From: Fidelibacterota bacterium
Lineage (GTDB): Bacteria > Fidelibacterota > Marinisomatia > Marinisomatales > CAZVFT01
Direction of reading: 5' to 3'
Assembly: GCA_014381485.1 (NCBI GenBank)
Contig: JACNLN010000202.1
Span: forward strand, 1 to 23,560
Length of the DNA stretch: 23,560 nucleotides
The translations under genes and the position numbers were made by a program. The notes beneath the pieces were generated by a model. That model was not told the origin of the DNA. It was given only the letters and a program-made list of their open reading frames with translations, and did no database searches. This document shows positions 1-8,177 of the stretch, piece after piece (positions within the stretch are counted from its first letter, which is position 1; each line of letters opens with the position of its first letter).

Positions 1-13
1 GGAAAATTGCTCC

Positions 14-123
14 TTCATATCCTTAGCCCAGTCCTTCAGGGCTGGGATATGAATGGACACAAATGCGGATACGCCGTTCACGGCGTTTCTCCCTTGATTA
101 TAGGAGCGTAAACGACTGGGCTA
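14..123. repeat. Structured inverted-repeat element (REP/MITE-like)
   Basis: This stretch downstream of pgeF holds several nested inverted repeats and no gene. TAGCCCAGTC at 24-33 is the exact reverse complement of GACTGGGCTA at 114-123. TTCATATCC at 14-22 pairs exactly with GGATATGAA at 45-53. The segment 27-46 can fold on its own as CCCAGTCC-TTCA-GGGCTGGG with one G.T pair, and 71-86 is a perfect ACGCCG-TTCA-CGGCGT hairpin. Two of the loops are the same TTCA. Outer terminal repeats around compact hairpins are what REP, BIME or MITE-type elements look like, but only one copy is visible here, so a structured RNA or terminator region for the operon on the right cannot be excluded. Confidence 0.5.
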
Positions 124-182
124 TTGATTATCTGTCTAAATCTCATAGGCTTATGATGTGCGAAACTTGAGTTATTTTATAC

Positions 183-908
183 TCAAATTTTACCTTGATT
201 GAGTTTTAGAAAACAGAAATTTCTTCCGGCTTTATGTCCGTCTCTTCGATATGAGTGAAACATTGTTCCATTGCAACAGGAACATATATCCGTCTTTCGG
301 ATTTGATCCTCAGGAACCCCCATAGATACTAATTGAACAATGTTTGCCTTGATAAGATCAAGTGCAAACCCCGTTGAGTTAGGTGTGTAGAATTCCGGTT
401 GAAATTGATAAGCCACATCATCCTGAACGGTATAACAGCACGGTTGGATAGAAGGACCTAAAAAGATAAACATTTCCTCCGGTGTTGCTCCCAATTCATC
501 CATTAATTTTTTAACTGCATACACGGATATCTCATTAGCAGTCCCCTTCCTCCCGGCATGAATTAAACCGAGGGCTCGAACATCCGGTGAGTAAATAAAA
601 ATAGGAACACAATCAGCAATCTGAACGGATAGCACAATGTCATTTTTATTTGTTATCAATCCATCACACTTATCCACATATCCCGGTCTGTCAATAATCT
701 TAACGATGTTGGAATGAACCTGAGAAGGAACCGCAAGCTCTTTTGAGTTTAATCCTATCTTAACACCTACCCGACAACGTTCTTCTTCCAGAGATGAACC
801 TGTGGAAGGACGAAAGAATCCAATGGTAGCTGAGACTTTACCTGGAGCTATATTGCGAGAAAAATTACGTTGGATGAAGGATGTTTTACTTTGGACGGTA
901 AACCTCAG
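183..908 (-). CDS. pgeF: YfiH/PgeF family multicopper-oxidase-like protein (polyphenol oxidase / purine nucleoside phosphorylase), non-canonical start
   Basis: This is a YfiH/DUF152-family protein. The family includes polyphenol oxidase-like enzymes, cytosolic purine nucleoside phosphorylases (LACC1/FAMIN-like), and E. coli PgeF, which helps peptidoglycan editing. The metal-site residues are visible: QVH at about 708-716, ADC..P, HAG, then GPSIQPCCYTV and the terminal SYRRDG..AGRNF. The usual HAGWRG reads HAGRKG. The first conventional start in frame is a GTG at 675-677, which would give only 164 residues and lose the QVH histidine. The frame is open to 938 and its upstream part matches the family, so the true protein is about 240 residues, the normal length. 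No ATG, GTG or TTG lies in that extension. A CTG at 906-908 overlaps the TGA stop of the upstream gene as CTGA and is the start chosen here; ATT at 933-935 is another option. Confidence 0.8.
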   Translation of the reverse strand: MRFTVQSKTSFIQRNFSRNIAPGKVSATIGFFRPSTGSSLEEERCRVGVKIGLNSKELAVPSQVHSNIVKIIDRPGYVDKCDGLITNKNDIVLSVQIADCVPIFIYSPDVRALGLIHAGRKGTANEISVYAVKKLMDELGATPEEMFIFLGPSIQPCCYTVQDDVAYQFQPEFYTPNSTGFALDLIKANIVQLVSMGVPEDQIRKTDICSCCNGTMFHSYRRDGHKAGRNFCFLKLNQGKI

Positions 909-2869
909 GGAGATTGGAGAGAGTGAATAAACAATGTATCAGCAATGATCTCATTCACTTTGGTAAAATGGTCACCTTCAAAACGCAGGATATGAATAGA
1001 AGAGTTTTCCCGGGGATTATGGTCTGTAAATGAAAATAGTTTGCTTATTCCCCGGTACATTCCAGCTTGATTTAGATTTTGAGCCAGCGCATGCTTGGTT
1101 ATATTCTTTTGCAATCGGGATGCGAGAAACATAGTAATATCATATCCATGAAGCGCCATTTTTCGAAGTTCGTGATGTTGCAATCGATCTGATAAAACAA
1201 CCATAGCCTCATCATCTTCAGGAAAAATAAAATCTGTAAAAACAATCATCCCCTTTACATTAGGACCAATCATTTCCTGACTCAATTCATCTAAATCATA
1301 CCAATTCATATTACCCAGCAATTGTGTATCAAAATTGTAGGAAGAAATTTGCGATCCCACATAATTAATATCACCGGGATGAATCGGGACGAAGATACCA
1401 TCAATACTGGACAATACAATTTTGCTTGAGTCCGAAGAAGATATTTCCTCCTCTTCGACTAATTCTGGAAAAAAATCCTTCTCCGATATCACAAGCGTTT
1501 GGTCAAGAGTATCAAACTGCAGGTCAATGATCTCGACCTGATTGTATTGTTCTTCGAGCCTAAAAGCAACTTTTCGTAATGCTTTGAATTGATTCTTAAG
1601 ATCTACAGGAAGACCAGAATACCATTGAATGTCCAAAATCTGAGCTCCCAGTTCATCAGCTCGTTCTACAAAACCATCCACAAGTTCTATTCCCAATCTT
1701 TCTGCAGGAGATACAACCGCTACTGTCTCCAGTCCTAAAAAACGAATGGCATACTCAGCAATATATTGTCCCCTTTTTATGAGATCCATATTCATTTGAA
1801 AAATAGATTCACCAAGTGTACTGAGTCCACTTTGTGTTGAAACTGGAATTAAAAATGGAATCCCATAATGTTTCGCAGTAGAGACAGCAACTGTTGAATT
1901 CACCGCCGATAGAGGTCCGATAATCGCCATTACATTGGGATTTCCGACCAATTTATCCATACACTCAATGGTTTTCAGGTTGTCACCCTCATTATCCAGC
2001 ACCTCAAGAATTATATTTAATGCCCGAGTTTGTTGAACTTCCACAATAGCTTGTTTCAACCCAAGAAGAAAGGCGTTTCCCTCCTCCTCATTTATTCCAG
2101 TCAGGGGAAGTACCACACCTATCACAATATTTCCTTCTGTTTGCTTATAAGTCCTTTTCCGCAGTACATCATAATAGTCTCGAAACGATTTGGGAATTAA
2201 ATTGATATCCATACGAAAAAGAGTAAGGGCAGCACCATCTGAATCGCCCTCTGCTATAATAGCATCAGCAAGCATTAAGGTTAAAATAGCTCTATTTGAT
2301 TGAACTTTTTCAAATGCAAGAAGATCGGTGATATCATCACGAGTGAGAAAACCGTTAGTGAGTTTCTTCAGCTTTTTGTCAATTTGCTTTGCCAATTCTG
2401 GTTCAACTGTCACAGATCTGGCTATGAGGTAACTCTCCGTAGCTGTGCGATACCCGCCTTCCCTTATGAAAATATCTCCAAAACAGTGATACACATCATC
2501 CAGATAATTGCTATCAGAAAAATCGGTTAAAAAATTTCGACCGATTCTCTTCGCTTCCTCATATTTTTCAAGGTGATAGTTGCACTTCATTGCCATCAAA
2601 TAGCTGGCTGTCAATTGTGAATTTTCCGAAATTGGTTTTTTCATCAATTGCCTGAATATTTCCAGAGCACTGTAAAATCGACCGGCTTTATAGTGTTCCA
2701 CTCCTTTATCAAACTGTCTGGAAGAACGATTCAATTCCATTTGGGCTATGAGGGAAGTTGAGCGATTTATTTCAGTTATATTTGTCTGCCCGCTACCAAC
2801 TTGAGGTAGTGCAAAAACAGACGATAAAGAGAGGATAAAGATTAATATTCTGACCTTAATTTTGGTCAT
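905..2869 (-). CDS. TPR plus periplasmic-binding-protein domain protein (LpoA-like / amino-acid ABC substrate-binding-like)
   Basis: A 654-residue exported protein. Residues 1 to about 28 form a hydrophobic signal peptide without a clear lipobox cysteine. Residues about 45-170 are TPR-like helical repeats (KGVEHYKAGRFYSALEIF is typical). From residue 247 (GNIVIGVVLPLTG) to the end it resembles the type I periplasmic-binding fold of branched-chain amino-acid receptors (Peripla_BP_6), including VMAIIGPLSAVNS. TPR followed by this fold is the layout of LpoA/LppC, the outer-membrane activator of penicillin-binding proteins, although E. coli LpoA is a lipoprotein. The gene starts 20 bp after the glmS stop and its stop overlaps the likely start of pgeF. 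Neighbours in amino-sugar synthesis and peptidoglycan editing favour a cell-wall role over nutrient uptake; that is inference. Confidence 0.78.
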   Translation of the reverse strand: MTKIKVRILIFILSLSSVFALPQVGSGQTNITEINRSTSLIAQMELNRSSRQFDKGVEHYKAGRFYSALEIFRQLMKKPISENSQLTASYLMAMKCNYHLEKYEEAKRIGRNFLTDFSDSNYLDDVYHCFGDIFIREGGYRTATESYLIARSVTVEPELAKQIDKKLKKLTNGFLTRDDITDLLAFEKVQSNRAILTLMLADAIIAEGDSDGAALTLFRMDINLIPKSFRDYYDVLRKRTYKQTEGNIVIGVVLPLTGINEEEGNAFLLGLKQAIVEVQQTRALNIILEVLDNEGDNLKTIECMDKLVGNPNVMAIIGPLSAVNSTVAVSTAKHYGIPFLIPVSTQSGLSTLGESIFQMNMDLIKRGQYIAEYAIRFLGLETVAVVSPAERLGIELVDGFVERADELGAQILDIQWYSGLPVDLKNQFKALRKVAFRLEEQYNQVEIIDLQFDTLDQTLVISEKDFFPELVEEEEISSSDSSKIVLSSIDGIFVPIHPGDINYVGSQISSYNFDTQLLGNMNWYDLDELSQEMIGPNVKGMIVFTDFIFPEDDEAMVVLSDRLQHHELRKMALHGYDITMFLASRLQKNITKHALAQNLNQAGMYRGISKLFSFTDHNPRENSSIHILRFEGDHFTKVNEIIADTLFIHSLQSP

Positions 2870-2889
2870 TGATCTATAATTTTCCTTAA

Positions 2890-4728
2890 CTACTCGACTG
2901 TGACACTTTTTGCCAGGTTTCTTGGCTGGTCCACATCACATCCCCTTAATACAGCGAGGTGATAAGCCAGTAATTGAAGGGGAATCACCGCCAGTAAAGG
3001 AAAGGTGATTCGGTGAGGATTTGTTACTTTGATGATGTGATCAGAAAGTGATTTAAGATCATCGGTAATTTTATCTGTTACCAATAAAATACGACCATTT
3101 CGGGATCTCACTTCCTCAATATTAGAAAGGACCTTTTCATAGGTTCTGTCGTGTGGCACCAGCACAACAATGGGCATTTTTTCATCTATAAGAGCAATTG
3201 GACCGTGTTTCATTTCCGCAGCGGGATATCCCTCAGCATGGATATAAGAAATTTCTTTCAGTTTTAAAGCTCCTTCCAATGCAACAGGAAAGTTCAGCCC
3301 CCTCCCGAGATACAGGAAATTGTCCACATCCAAGTACTCCTTCGCAATCTTCTCAATTTCTTCACTGGTGTTAAGTATTTGCGATACCGACTGGCTGATT
3401 TGAGTAAGGGATTTTGCTACTTCTCGACCATCATTTATACTCAGCTTCCTCATTCTTCCAAGCATAAGAGCAAACATGGTCAGAACTGCCAGCTGGGCAG
3501 TAAAGGCTTTTGTTGAGGCGACACCGATCTCAGGACCAGCATGAGTGTAAACACCACAATCGGTTTCTCGTGCTATTGAGCTACCAACTACGTTACAGAT
3601 TCCCATCGTCAATGCCCCCACATCTTTTGCTTTGCGGATGGCTGCCAGCGTATCCGCTGTTTCACCGGATTGGCTGATAGCAATAACCACTGTTCTGCTA
3701 TCTATAACAGCTCGACGATAGCGGAATTCTGAAGCGTACTCCACATGCACCGGTATATTCGCATATTCCTCTAACAGGTATTTTCCAATAAGCCCTGCAT
3801 GCCATGAGGTTCCGCAGGCAGTGATGTAAAACCGGCTCGCATTTTCAATTCGTGTTAAAAAATCTTGAATTCCTCCTAAATGAGCGCTACCCTCTTCAAT
3901 CTGAATCCGACCTCGCAACGTATCTGTGATCGTATGTTCCTGTTCAAATATCTCCTTCAGCATAAAATGAGGAAATTCACCTTTTTCAATTTCTTCAATG
4001 GTCAGATCGATCTGAGTTATCTCTTTTGAAACTACTGTGTCTTTTAAAATATTTTTGATGGTATAACCATCCTTATTAATGATAACCATTTCACCTTCAC
4101 CAAGATACAAAACATTCCGGGTGTATTCCACGATGGGAGAAGCATCACTGGCGATAAAATACTCACCATCACCAACACCAAGCACCAATGGACTTCCTAA
4201 TCGTGCTGCCACCAGAACTCCTGGTTCCTCTTTACACATCACAACAATCCCATACGCACCGACAACTTCCTGAAGAGCTGCCTGAACGGCTTTTACAAAA
4301 GAGAGCCCATCCCGATTATATAACATCGAAATGAGCTGAACAATCACTTCAGAATCTGTTTCACTCGTAAAAGTGACCCCACGTTTCTTAAGCATCTGCT
4401 TAAGAACAGAATAATTTTCAATAATTCCATTGTGTATTAATGATATGTTTCCAGTCTGGTCTGTATGTGGATGAGCATTATTATCACTTGGCTCACCATG
4501 GGTTGCCCATCGGGTGTGAGCAATCCCCATAGAACCACTAAGTCCCAAATCATTCACGGAGGCTTCCAGCGTCTTTACCTTCCCTCTTTTTTTCACCACA
4601 TTCATCTCACCATTACGCATCACAGCAATACCTGCAGAATCGTAACCACGATACTCAAGCCGTTTGAGTCCTTTAATCAAAATGGGAACGGCATCTTTCT
4701 CACCTAAATATCCCACAATTCCACACAT
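2890..4728 (-). CDS. glmS: Glutamine--fructose-6-phosphate aminotransferase (isomerizing)
   Basis: GlmS makes glucosamine-6-phosphate from fructose-6-phosphate and glutamine in the cytoplasm, the first committed step toward UDP-GlcNAc for peptidoglycan and LPS. The protein is 612 residues, the normal size. The N-terminal glutaminase begins MCGIVGYLG, with the nucleophilic Cys2 exposed after Met removal, and carries HTRWATHG (about 71-78) and HNGIIENY. Two SIS isomerase domains follow (ITACGTSWHAG, SQSGETADTL, and LEGALKLKEISYIHAEGY), and the protein ends with the family tail PRNLAKSVTVE. A strong ribosome site, GGAGG, lies about 7 bases before the ATG, unlike most genes here. No glmS ribozyme was recognised in the 191-bp leader. 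Very sure. Confidence 0.98.
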   Translation of the reverse strand: MCGIVGYLGEKDAVPILIKGLKRLEYRGYDSAGIAVMRNGEMNVVKKRGKVKTLEASVNDLGLSGSMGIAHTRWATHGEPSDNNAHPHTDQTGNISLIHNGIIENYSVLKQMLKKRGVTFTSETDSEVIVQLISMLYNRDGLSFVKAVQAALQEVVGAYGIVVMCKEEPGVLVAARLGSPLVLGVGDGEYFIASDASPIVEYTRNVLYLGEGEMVIINKDGYTIKNILKDTVVSKEITQIDLTIEEIEKGEFPHFMLKEIFEQEHTITDTLRGRIQIEEGSAHLGGIQDFLTRIENASRFYITACGTSWHAGLIGKYLLEEYANIPVHVEYASEFRYRRAVIDSRTVVIAISQSGETADTLAAIRKAKDVGALTMGICNVVGSSIARETDCGVYTHAGPEIGVASTKAFTAQLAVLTMFALMLGRMRKLSINDGREVAKSLTQISQSVSQILNTSEEIEKIAKEYLDVDNFLYLGRGLNFPVALEGALKLKEISYIHAEGYPAAEMKHGPIALIDEKMPIVVLVPHDRTYEKVLSNIEEVRSRNGRILLVTDKITDDLKSLSDHIIKVTNPHRITFPLLAVIPLQLLAYHLAVLRGCDVDQPRNLAKSVTVE

Positions 4729-4919
4729 TGTATTTCCTCCTGTCTATATAATGGAACCCTTTGAAAAACCTATCGCACAAATTAAAAAGTCTAAAATCTG
4801 CCTGCTTTTCGTTGGAAAATTTGTCCATAATATCATTATTGACTGCATTTTCCGCCTTAATCAGACAAATTTTAACTCTTTTTTCTTCACACATAAGGTT
4901 TATCAAAGGATTCTAATGG

Positions 4920-6470
4920 TTATTCCCACTCGATGGTGCTGGGAGGTTTTGAACTGATATCGTACACCACCCGATTCACCCCTTTGACTTTATTCACAAT
5001 CTGGCTGGATATTTCGTTTAATGCGTCATCTGGCATTTTATACCAATCGGCAGTCATTCCATCAAGACTTGTAACAGCTCGAAGAGCGATAAGATTTTCG
5101 TATGTCCTTTTGTCACCCATTACACCAACCGTTTTTATGGGAATAAGAACACAAAATGCCTGCCAGATCTCATCATATAGTCCCCACTTCTTAAGCAAGT
5201 AAATGTAGATATCATCAGCTTCCTGAAGAATTTCAATTCGCTCAGTTGTGATCTCCCCGATGATTCTCACCCCCAATCCCGGTCCCGGAAACGGATGTCG
5301 TGAAAGAATACCCTCGGGAATGTTCAACTCTTTCCCCACTTCACGCACTTCATCCTTAAAAAGTTCCGCAAGCGGTTCCACAAGTTTGAATGCTATATCC
5401 GCAGGGAGACCCCCGACATTATGGTGTGATTTAATAACGGATGCCGACCCTTGAGATTTGCCACCACCACTCTCGATAACATCAGGATAAAGGGTACCCT
5501 GGGCAAGGAATCCAATTCCCCCCTCACGAGCTGCAATTGACTCAAATGAACGGATGAACTCCTCACCAATAGTGGTTCGTTTTTCTTCAGGATTCGTGAT
5601 TCCTTTCAATCTACTCAAAAAGCTTTTCGAACAATCATACACTTCAATGGTCAATCCCAATCCGGGTTGCAGAGTGTGGGTTATGTATTGGGTTTCGTTT
5701 TTTCTTAATAAGCCATGATCCACAAATGCAGCCTTTAGTTGATCCCCAACCGCTTTATGGATGAGCTTCGCTGCTACAGCCGAATCCACTCCACCACTTA
5801 CACCACAAAGGATCCTCTCATTTCCGACCCTATTACAAATCTCACTTACAGTTTTATCGATAAAGGATGCAGGCGTCCAGTCTGGGGTGCAGTGAGCAAT
5901 ATTAAATAAAAAATTGGACAGGATCTTCCGTCCCTCTGTTGTATGCACTACCTCGGGATGGAACTGGGTACCAAACATTTGACCATCACTTCTTTCAACA
6001 ACAGCGATGACATCACTGGAAGATCGGGCAGTAACGTTCCACCCCTCTGGAATAGAGGTTACTGCATCACCATGACTCATCCATACCTGTGTTTCGTCAG
6101 AGATACCTTCGAGCAGATTGCTATTGGATATCCGATGAATCTTTGCAAACCCATATTCTGCGTTACCTTTTGATTCAACTTTCCCTCCCCAATGATGCAC
6201 TATCAGTTGCAAACCATAACAAATTCCCAGTACCGGAATATCCAATTCGAGAATTCGGTCATCAAATTGTGGAGTGTCTCCACCGTAAACACTGGATGGA
6301 CCCCCGGAAAGTATGATAGCTTTGGGAGAAATAGTTTCCACTTCACTTTTTTTAATAGAATGAGGAACAATTTCAGAAAAAACGTGATGTTCCCGGACAC
6401 GACGAGTAATCAATTGGGTGTATTGAGCCCCAAAATCGAGAATGAGTACTGTTTGCCGACTATCTGTCAT
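4920..6470 (-). CDS. guaA: GMP synthase (glutamine-hydrolysing)
   Basis: GuaA converts XMP to GMP using ATP and glutamine in de novo purine synthesis. The protein is 516 residues, standard for the single-chain enzyme. The N-terminal class I amidotransferase has Cys84 in GICYGLQ and His171/Glu173 in QFHPEV. The ATP pyrophosphatase domain has the P-loop SGGVDS at 225-230. The C-terminal dimerisation domain ends in the family signature PPSTIEWE. Its ATG lies 11 bp inside the end of surE, so the two are probably translated from one message, and it is the last gene of accD-surE-guaA. Nothing unusual is seen in the protein. Confidence 0.98.
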   Translation of the reverse strand: MTDSRQTVLILDFGAQYTQLITRRVREHHVFSEIVPHSIKKSEVETISPKAIILSGGPSSVYGGDTPQFDDRILELDIPVLGICYGLQLIVHHWGGKVESKGNAEYGFAKIHRISNSNLLEGISDETQVWMSHGDAVTSIPEGWNVTARSSSDVIAVVERSDGQMFGTQFHPEVVHTTEGRKILSNFLFNIAHCTPDWTPASFIDKTVSEICNRVGNERILCGVSGGVDSAVAAKLIHKAVGDQLKAAFVDHGLLRKNETQYITHTLQPGLGLTIEVYDCSKSFLSRLKGITNPEEKRTTIGEEFIRSFESIAAREGGIGFLAQGTLYPDVIESGGGKSQGSASVIKSHHNVGGLPADIAFKLVEPLAELFKDEVREVGKELNIPEGILSRHPFPGPGLGVRIIGEITTERIEILQEADDIYIYLLKKWGLYDEIWQAFCVLIPIKTVGVMGDKRTYENLIALRAVTSLDGMTADWYKMPDDALNEISSQIVNKVKGVNRVVYDISSKPPSTIEWE

Positions 6471-7236
6471 TATTAAAAATATCCCAGGTTTTAAAAAATG
6501 TAAAACTTTCCTTGTTGGTTAGATCGTAATGGAGCGGTGTTACAGAAACAAACTTATCACGCAGGGCTATGTCATCGAGATCTGGATCTTCCTTTGGATG
6601 AATCAGATCCCCGTCCATCCAGAAGTAAATTCGCTGTCTGGGGTCTACACGCCTATCAAACTTTTCGTTGTAATTACTAGCCCCCTGGCGGGTAATTTTA
6701 ATTCCCCTTACCTCTTTTTCAGGTACATTTGGAACATTAATGTTTAGAGCAGTTCCTTCAGGAAGACCATTATCCAGCACTAATCCTGTAAACTTTTTAG
6801 CAATTTTAGCAGCGTAGGAGTAATCAGGATTTACAAGAGATGCAATGGAAATTGCGATTGCGGGAATACCTAGTATCACCCCTTCAGTTGCCGCTGACAC
6901 AGTACCAGAATAGAGAACACTCGTCCCGATGTTTGCTCCCAGGTTGATCCCCGAGACAACGATATCAGGAGATTCCTCCAGCAATGCTTTAACAGCAAGT
7001 TTAACACAATCTGCTGGTGTTCCTGCCACGGCATATCCGGTGAACCCATTACGCCGGGAGACTTCCTTTATCCGGATTGGATCAGAAATGGTAATGGCAT
7101 GTCCCACGGCACTTTTTTCCGCTTCAGGAGCTACCACAACAGTTCGTCCCATTTCTGCTAGAGCCTGCTGAAGGACATAAATTCCCTCAGAGTAAATACC
7201 ATCGTCGTTAGTCACAAGGATAAGAGGTTTATTCAT
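6460..7236 (-). CDS. surE: 5'/3'-nucleotidase SurE
   Basis: SurE is a metal-dependent survival phosphatase that removes phosphate from nucleoside monophosphates, and in some bacteria from short polyphosphate. The 258-residue protein starts MNKPLILVTNDDGIYSEG; Asp11 and Asp12 bind the metal. It keeps Ser42 in EKSAVGHAIT, the GTPADCV segment, and the SGINLGANIG..VLYSGTVSAATEG core that supplies the metal-binding Asn. The length is normal. The start codon overlaps the accD stop as ATGA, which implies translational coupling, and the 3' end overlaps guaA by 11 bp. Pairing with guaA fits a general nucleotide-metabolism operon. Confidence 0.96.
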   Translation of the reverse strand: MNKPLILVTNDDGIYSEGIYVLQQALAEMGRTVVVAPEAEKSAVGHAITISDPIRIKEVSRRNGFTGYAVAGTPADCVKLAVKALLEESPDIVVSGINLGANIGTSVLYSGTVSAATEGVILGIPAIAISIASLVNPDYSYAAKIAKKFTGLVLDNGLPEGTALNINVPNVPEKEVRGIKITRQGASNYNEKFDRRVDPRQRIYFWMDGDLIHPKEDPDLDDIALRDKFVSVTPLHYDLTNKESFTFFKTWDIFNNDR

Positions 7237-8126
7237 CGGTCAGGCCCGTCAGGCACCGGACTGACGTCCGAATGGTAAGAAGTTTCCTTAAAGTCTGCAA
7301 AATCTATAATTTTTGTCAATGTTTCTTTCAGGTCTTTTCGATGGACAATATGATCTATAAATCCTTTCTCCAATAAAAACTCCGCCCTCTGGAAGTCTTC
7401 CGGTAGATCTTGACCGATTGTCTGTTTGATGACTCTCGGACCGGCAAATCCAATGAGGGCACCGGGTTCAGCAAGAATAACATCCCCTAACATAGCATAA
7501 CTGGCGGTAACTCCACCGGTAGTTGGATCAGTTAAAATAGAAATATACATCCCCCCTGACTGGGAATAAAGAGCGAGCTTCGCTGACGTTTTCGCCATCT
7601 GCATCAGAGAGTATGCTCCTTCCTGCATACGAGCGCCTCCGGATGCCGAGATAGTAATTAAGGGCAAAGATTTCTTTCGAGCATAATCGATAGCCCTTGC
7701 CATCTTCTCTCCAACAACAGATCCCATACTCCCGCCAATAAATGAAAAATCCATGATAGCCAGTACAATCTTATGATGGTTCATTTGAGCCACTACGGTT
7801 GTTAATACTTCCTTCTTTCCTGTCTTGATCCTTGTTGATTTTAATTGATCGGCATATTTCTTTTCCGCTTTAAATTTGAGGGGATCCAAAGATACCATAT
7901 CCCGGTTCAATTCGTCATACAAATCACCGTCGATAATCATTTTTAAATAATCTTCTGATTTTATCCTGAAATGATACTGGCACCTGCGGCAGACCCAGAG
8001 TGCTTTTTGCAGTTCCCGTTTAAAGAGAATTTCCTCACACTTAGGACACTTCTCCCACAATCCGTCGGGGATGGACTTCTTCTTAGACGTCTGAAACTTT
8101 GCTTTTTGTCTTTTAAACCAGACCAT
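7233..8126 (-). CDS. accD: Acetyl-CoA carboxylase carboxyltransferase subunit beta
   Basis: AccD is the beta subunit of the carboxyltransferase that passes CO2 from carboxybiotin to acetyl-CoA, giving malonyl-CoA for fatty-acid synthesis. At 297 residues it has the normal size. A four-cysteine zinc ribbon is plain at Cys27, Cys30, Cys46 and Cys49 (CPKC...CRRC). The crotonase-fold core shows SASGGARMQEG, SILTDPTTGGVTASYAMLGD and AEPGALIGFAGPRVI. The partner accA is not in the window. accD is first in an accD-surE-guaA group; a 51-bp gap with a perfect palindrome separates it from tsaB upstream, so it may have its own promoter. The last residues (VSPVPDGPDR) are encoded by GC-rich, repetitive DNA unlike the rest. 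Confidence 0.97.
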   Translation of the reverse strand: MVWFKRQKAKFQTSKKKSIPDGLWEKCPKCEEILFKRELQKALWVCRRCQYHFRIKSEDYLKMIIDGDLYDELNRDMVSLDPLKFKAEKKYADQLKSTRIKTGKKEVLTTVVAQMNHHKIVLAIMDFSFIGGSMGSVVGEKMARAIDYARKKSLPLITISASGGARMQEGAYSLMQMAKTSAKLALYSQSGGMYISILTDPTTGGVTASYAMLGDVILAEPGALIGFAGPRVIKQTIGQDLPEDFQRAEFLLEKGFIDHIVHRKDLKETLTKIIDFADFKETSYHSDVSPVPDGPDR

Positions 8127-8141
8127 AAACTACCGATGAAA

Positions 8142-8155
8142 ATTTAACGTTAAAT
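8142..8155. promoter_or_regulatory. 14-bp perfect palindrome in the accD leader (possible operator)
   Basis: ATTTAACGTTAAAT is its own exact reverse complement and lies 16 bp before the accD start codon, in the 51-bp gap after tsaB. On the minus strand an AT-rich GATAATATT precedes it, which could serve as a -10 box. A perfect dyad this close to the first gene of fatty-acid synthesis suggests a regulator site, but A+T-rich DNA can give such palindromes by chance and no known operator was matched. Confidence 0.25.
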
Positions 8156-8177
8156 ATTATCCTCACATATTGAAACA

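Noticed and set aside
167..186. TTGAGT...ACTCAA hairpin overlapping the pgeF stop as a terminator
   Set aside because: The stem is only 6 bp with an 8-base loop, and no U-run follows on the minus strand.
4700..4906. 68-codon minus-strand frame in the glmS leader
   Set aside because: It overlaps the glmS start in another frame, has no family resemblance and no ribosome site of note.
4729..4919. glmS ribozyme in the glmS leader
   Set aside because: The 191-bp region shows no recognisable ribozyme core, and the ribozyme is mainly found in Gram-positive lineages.
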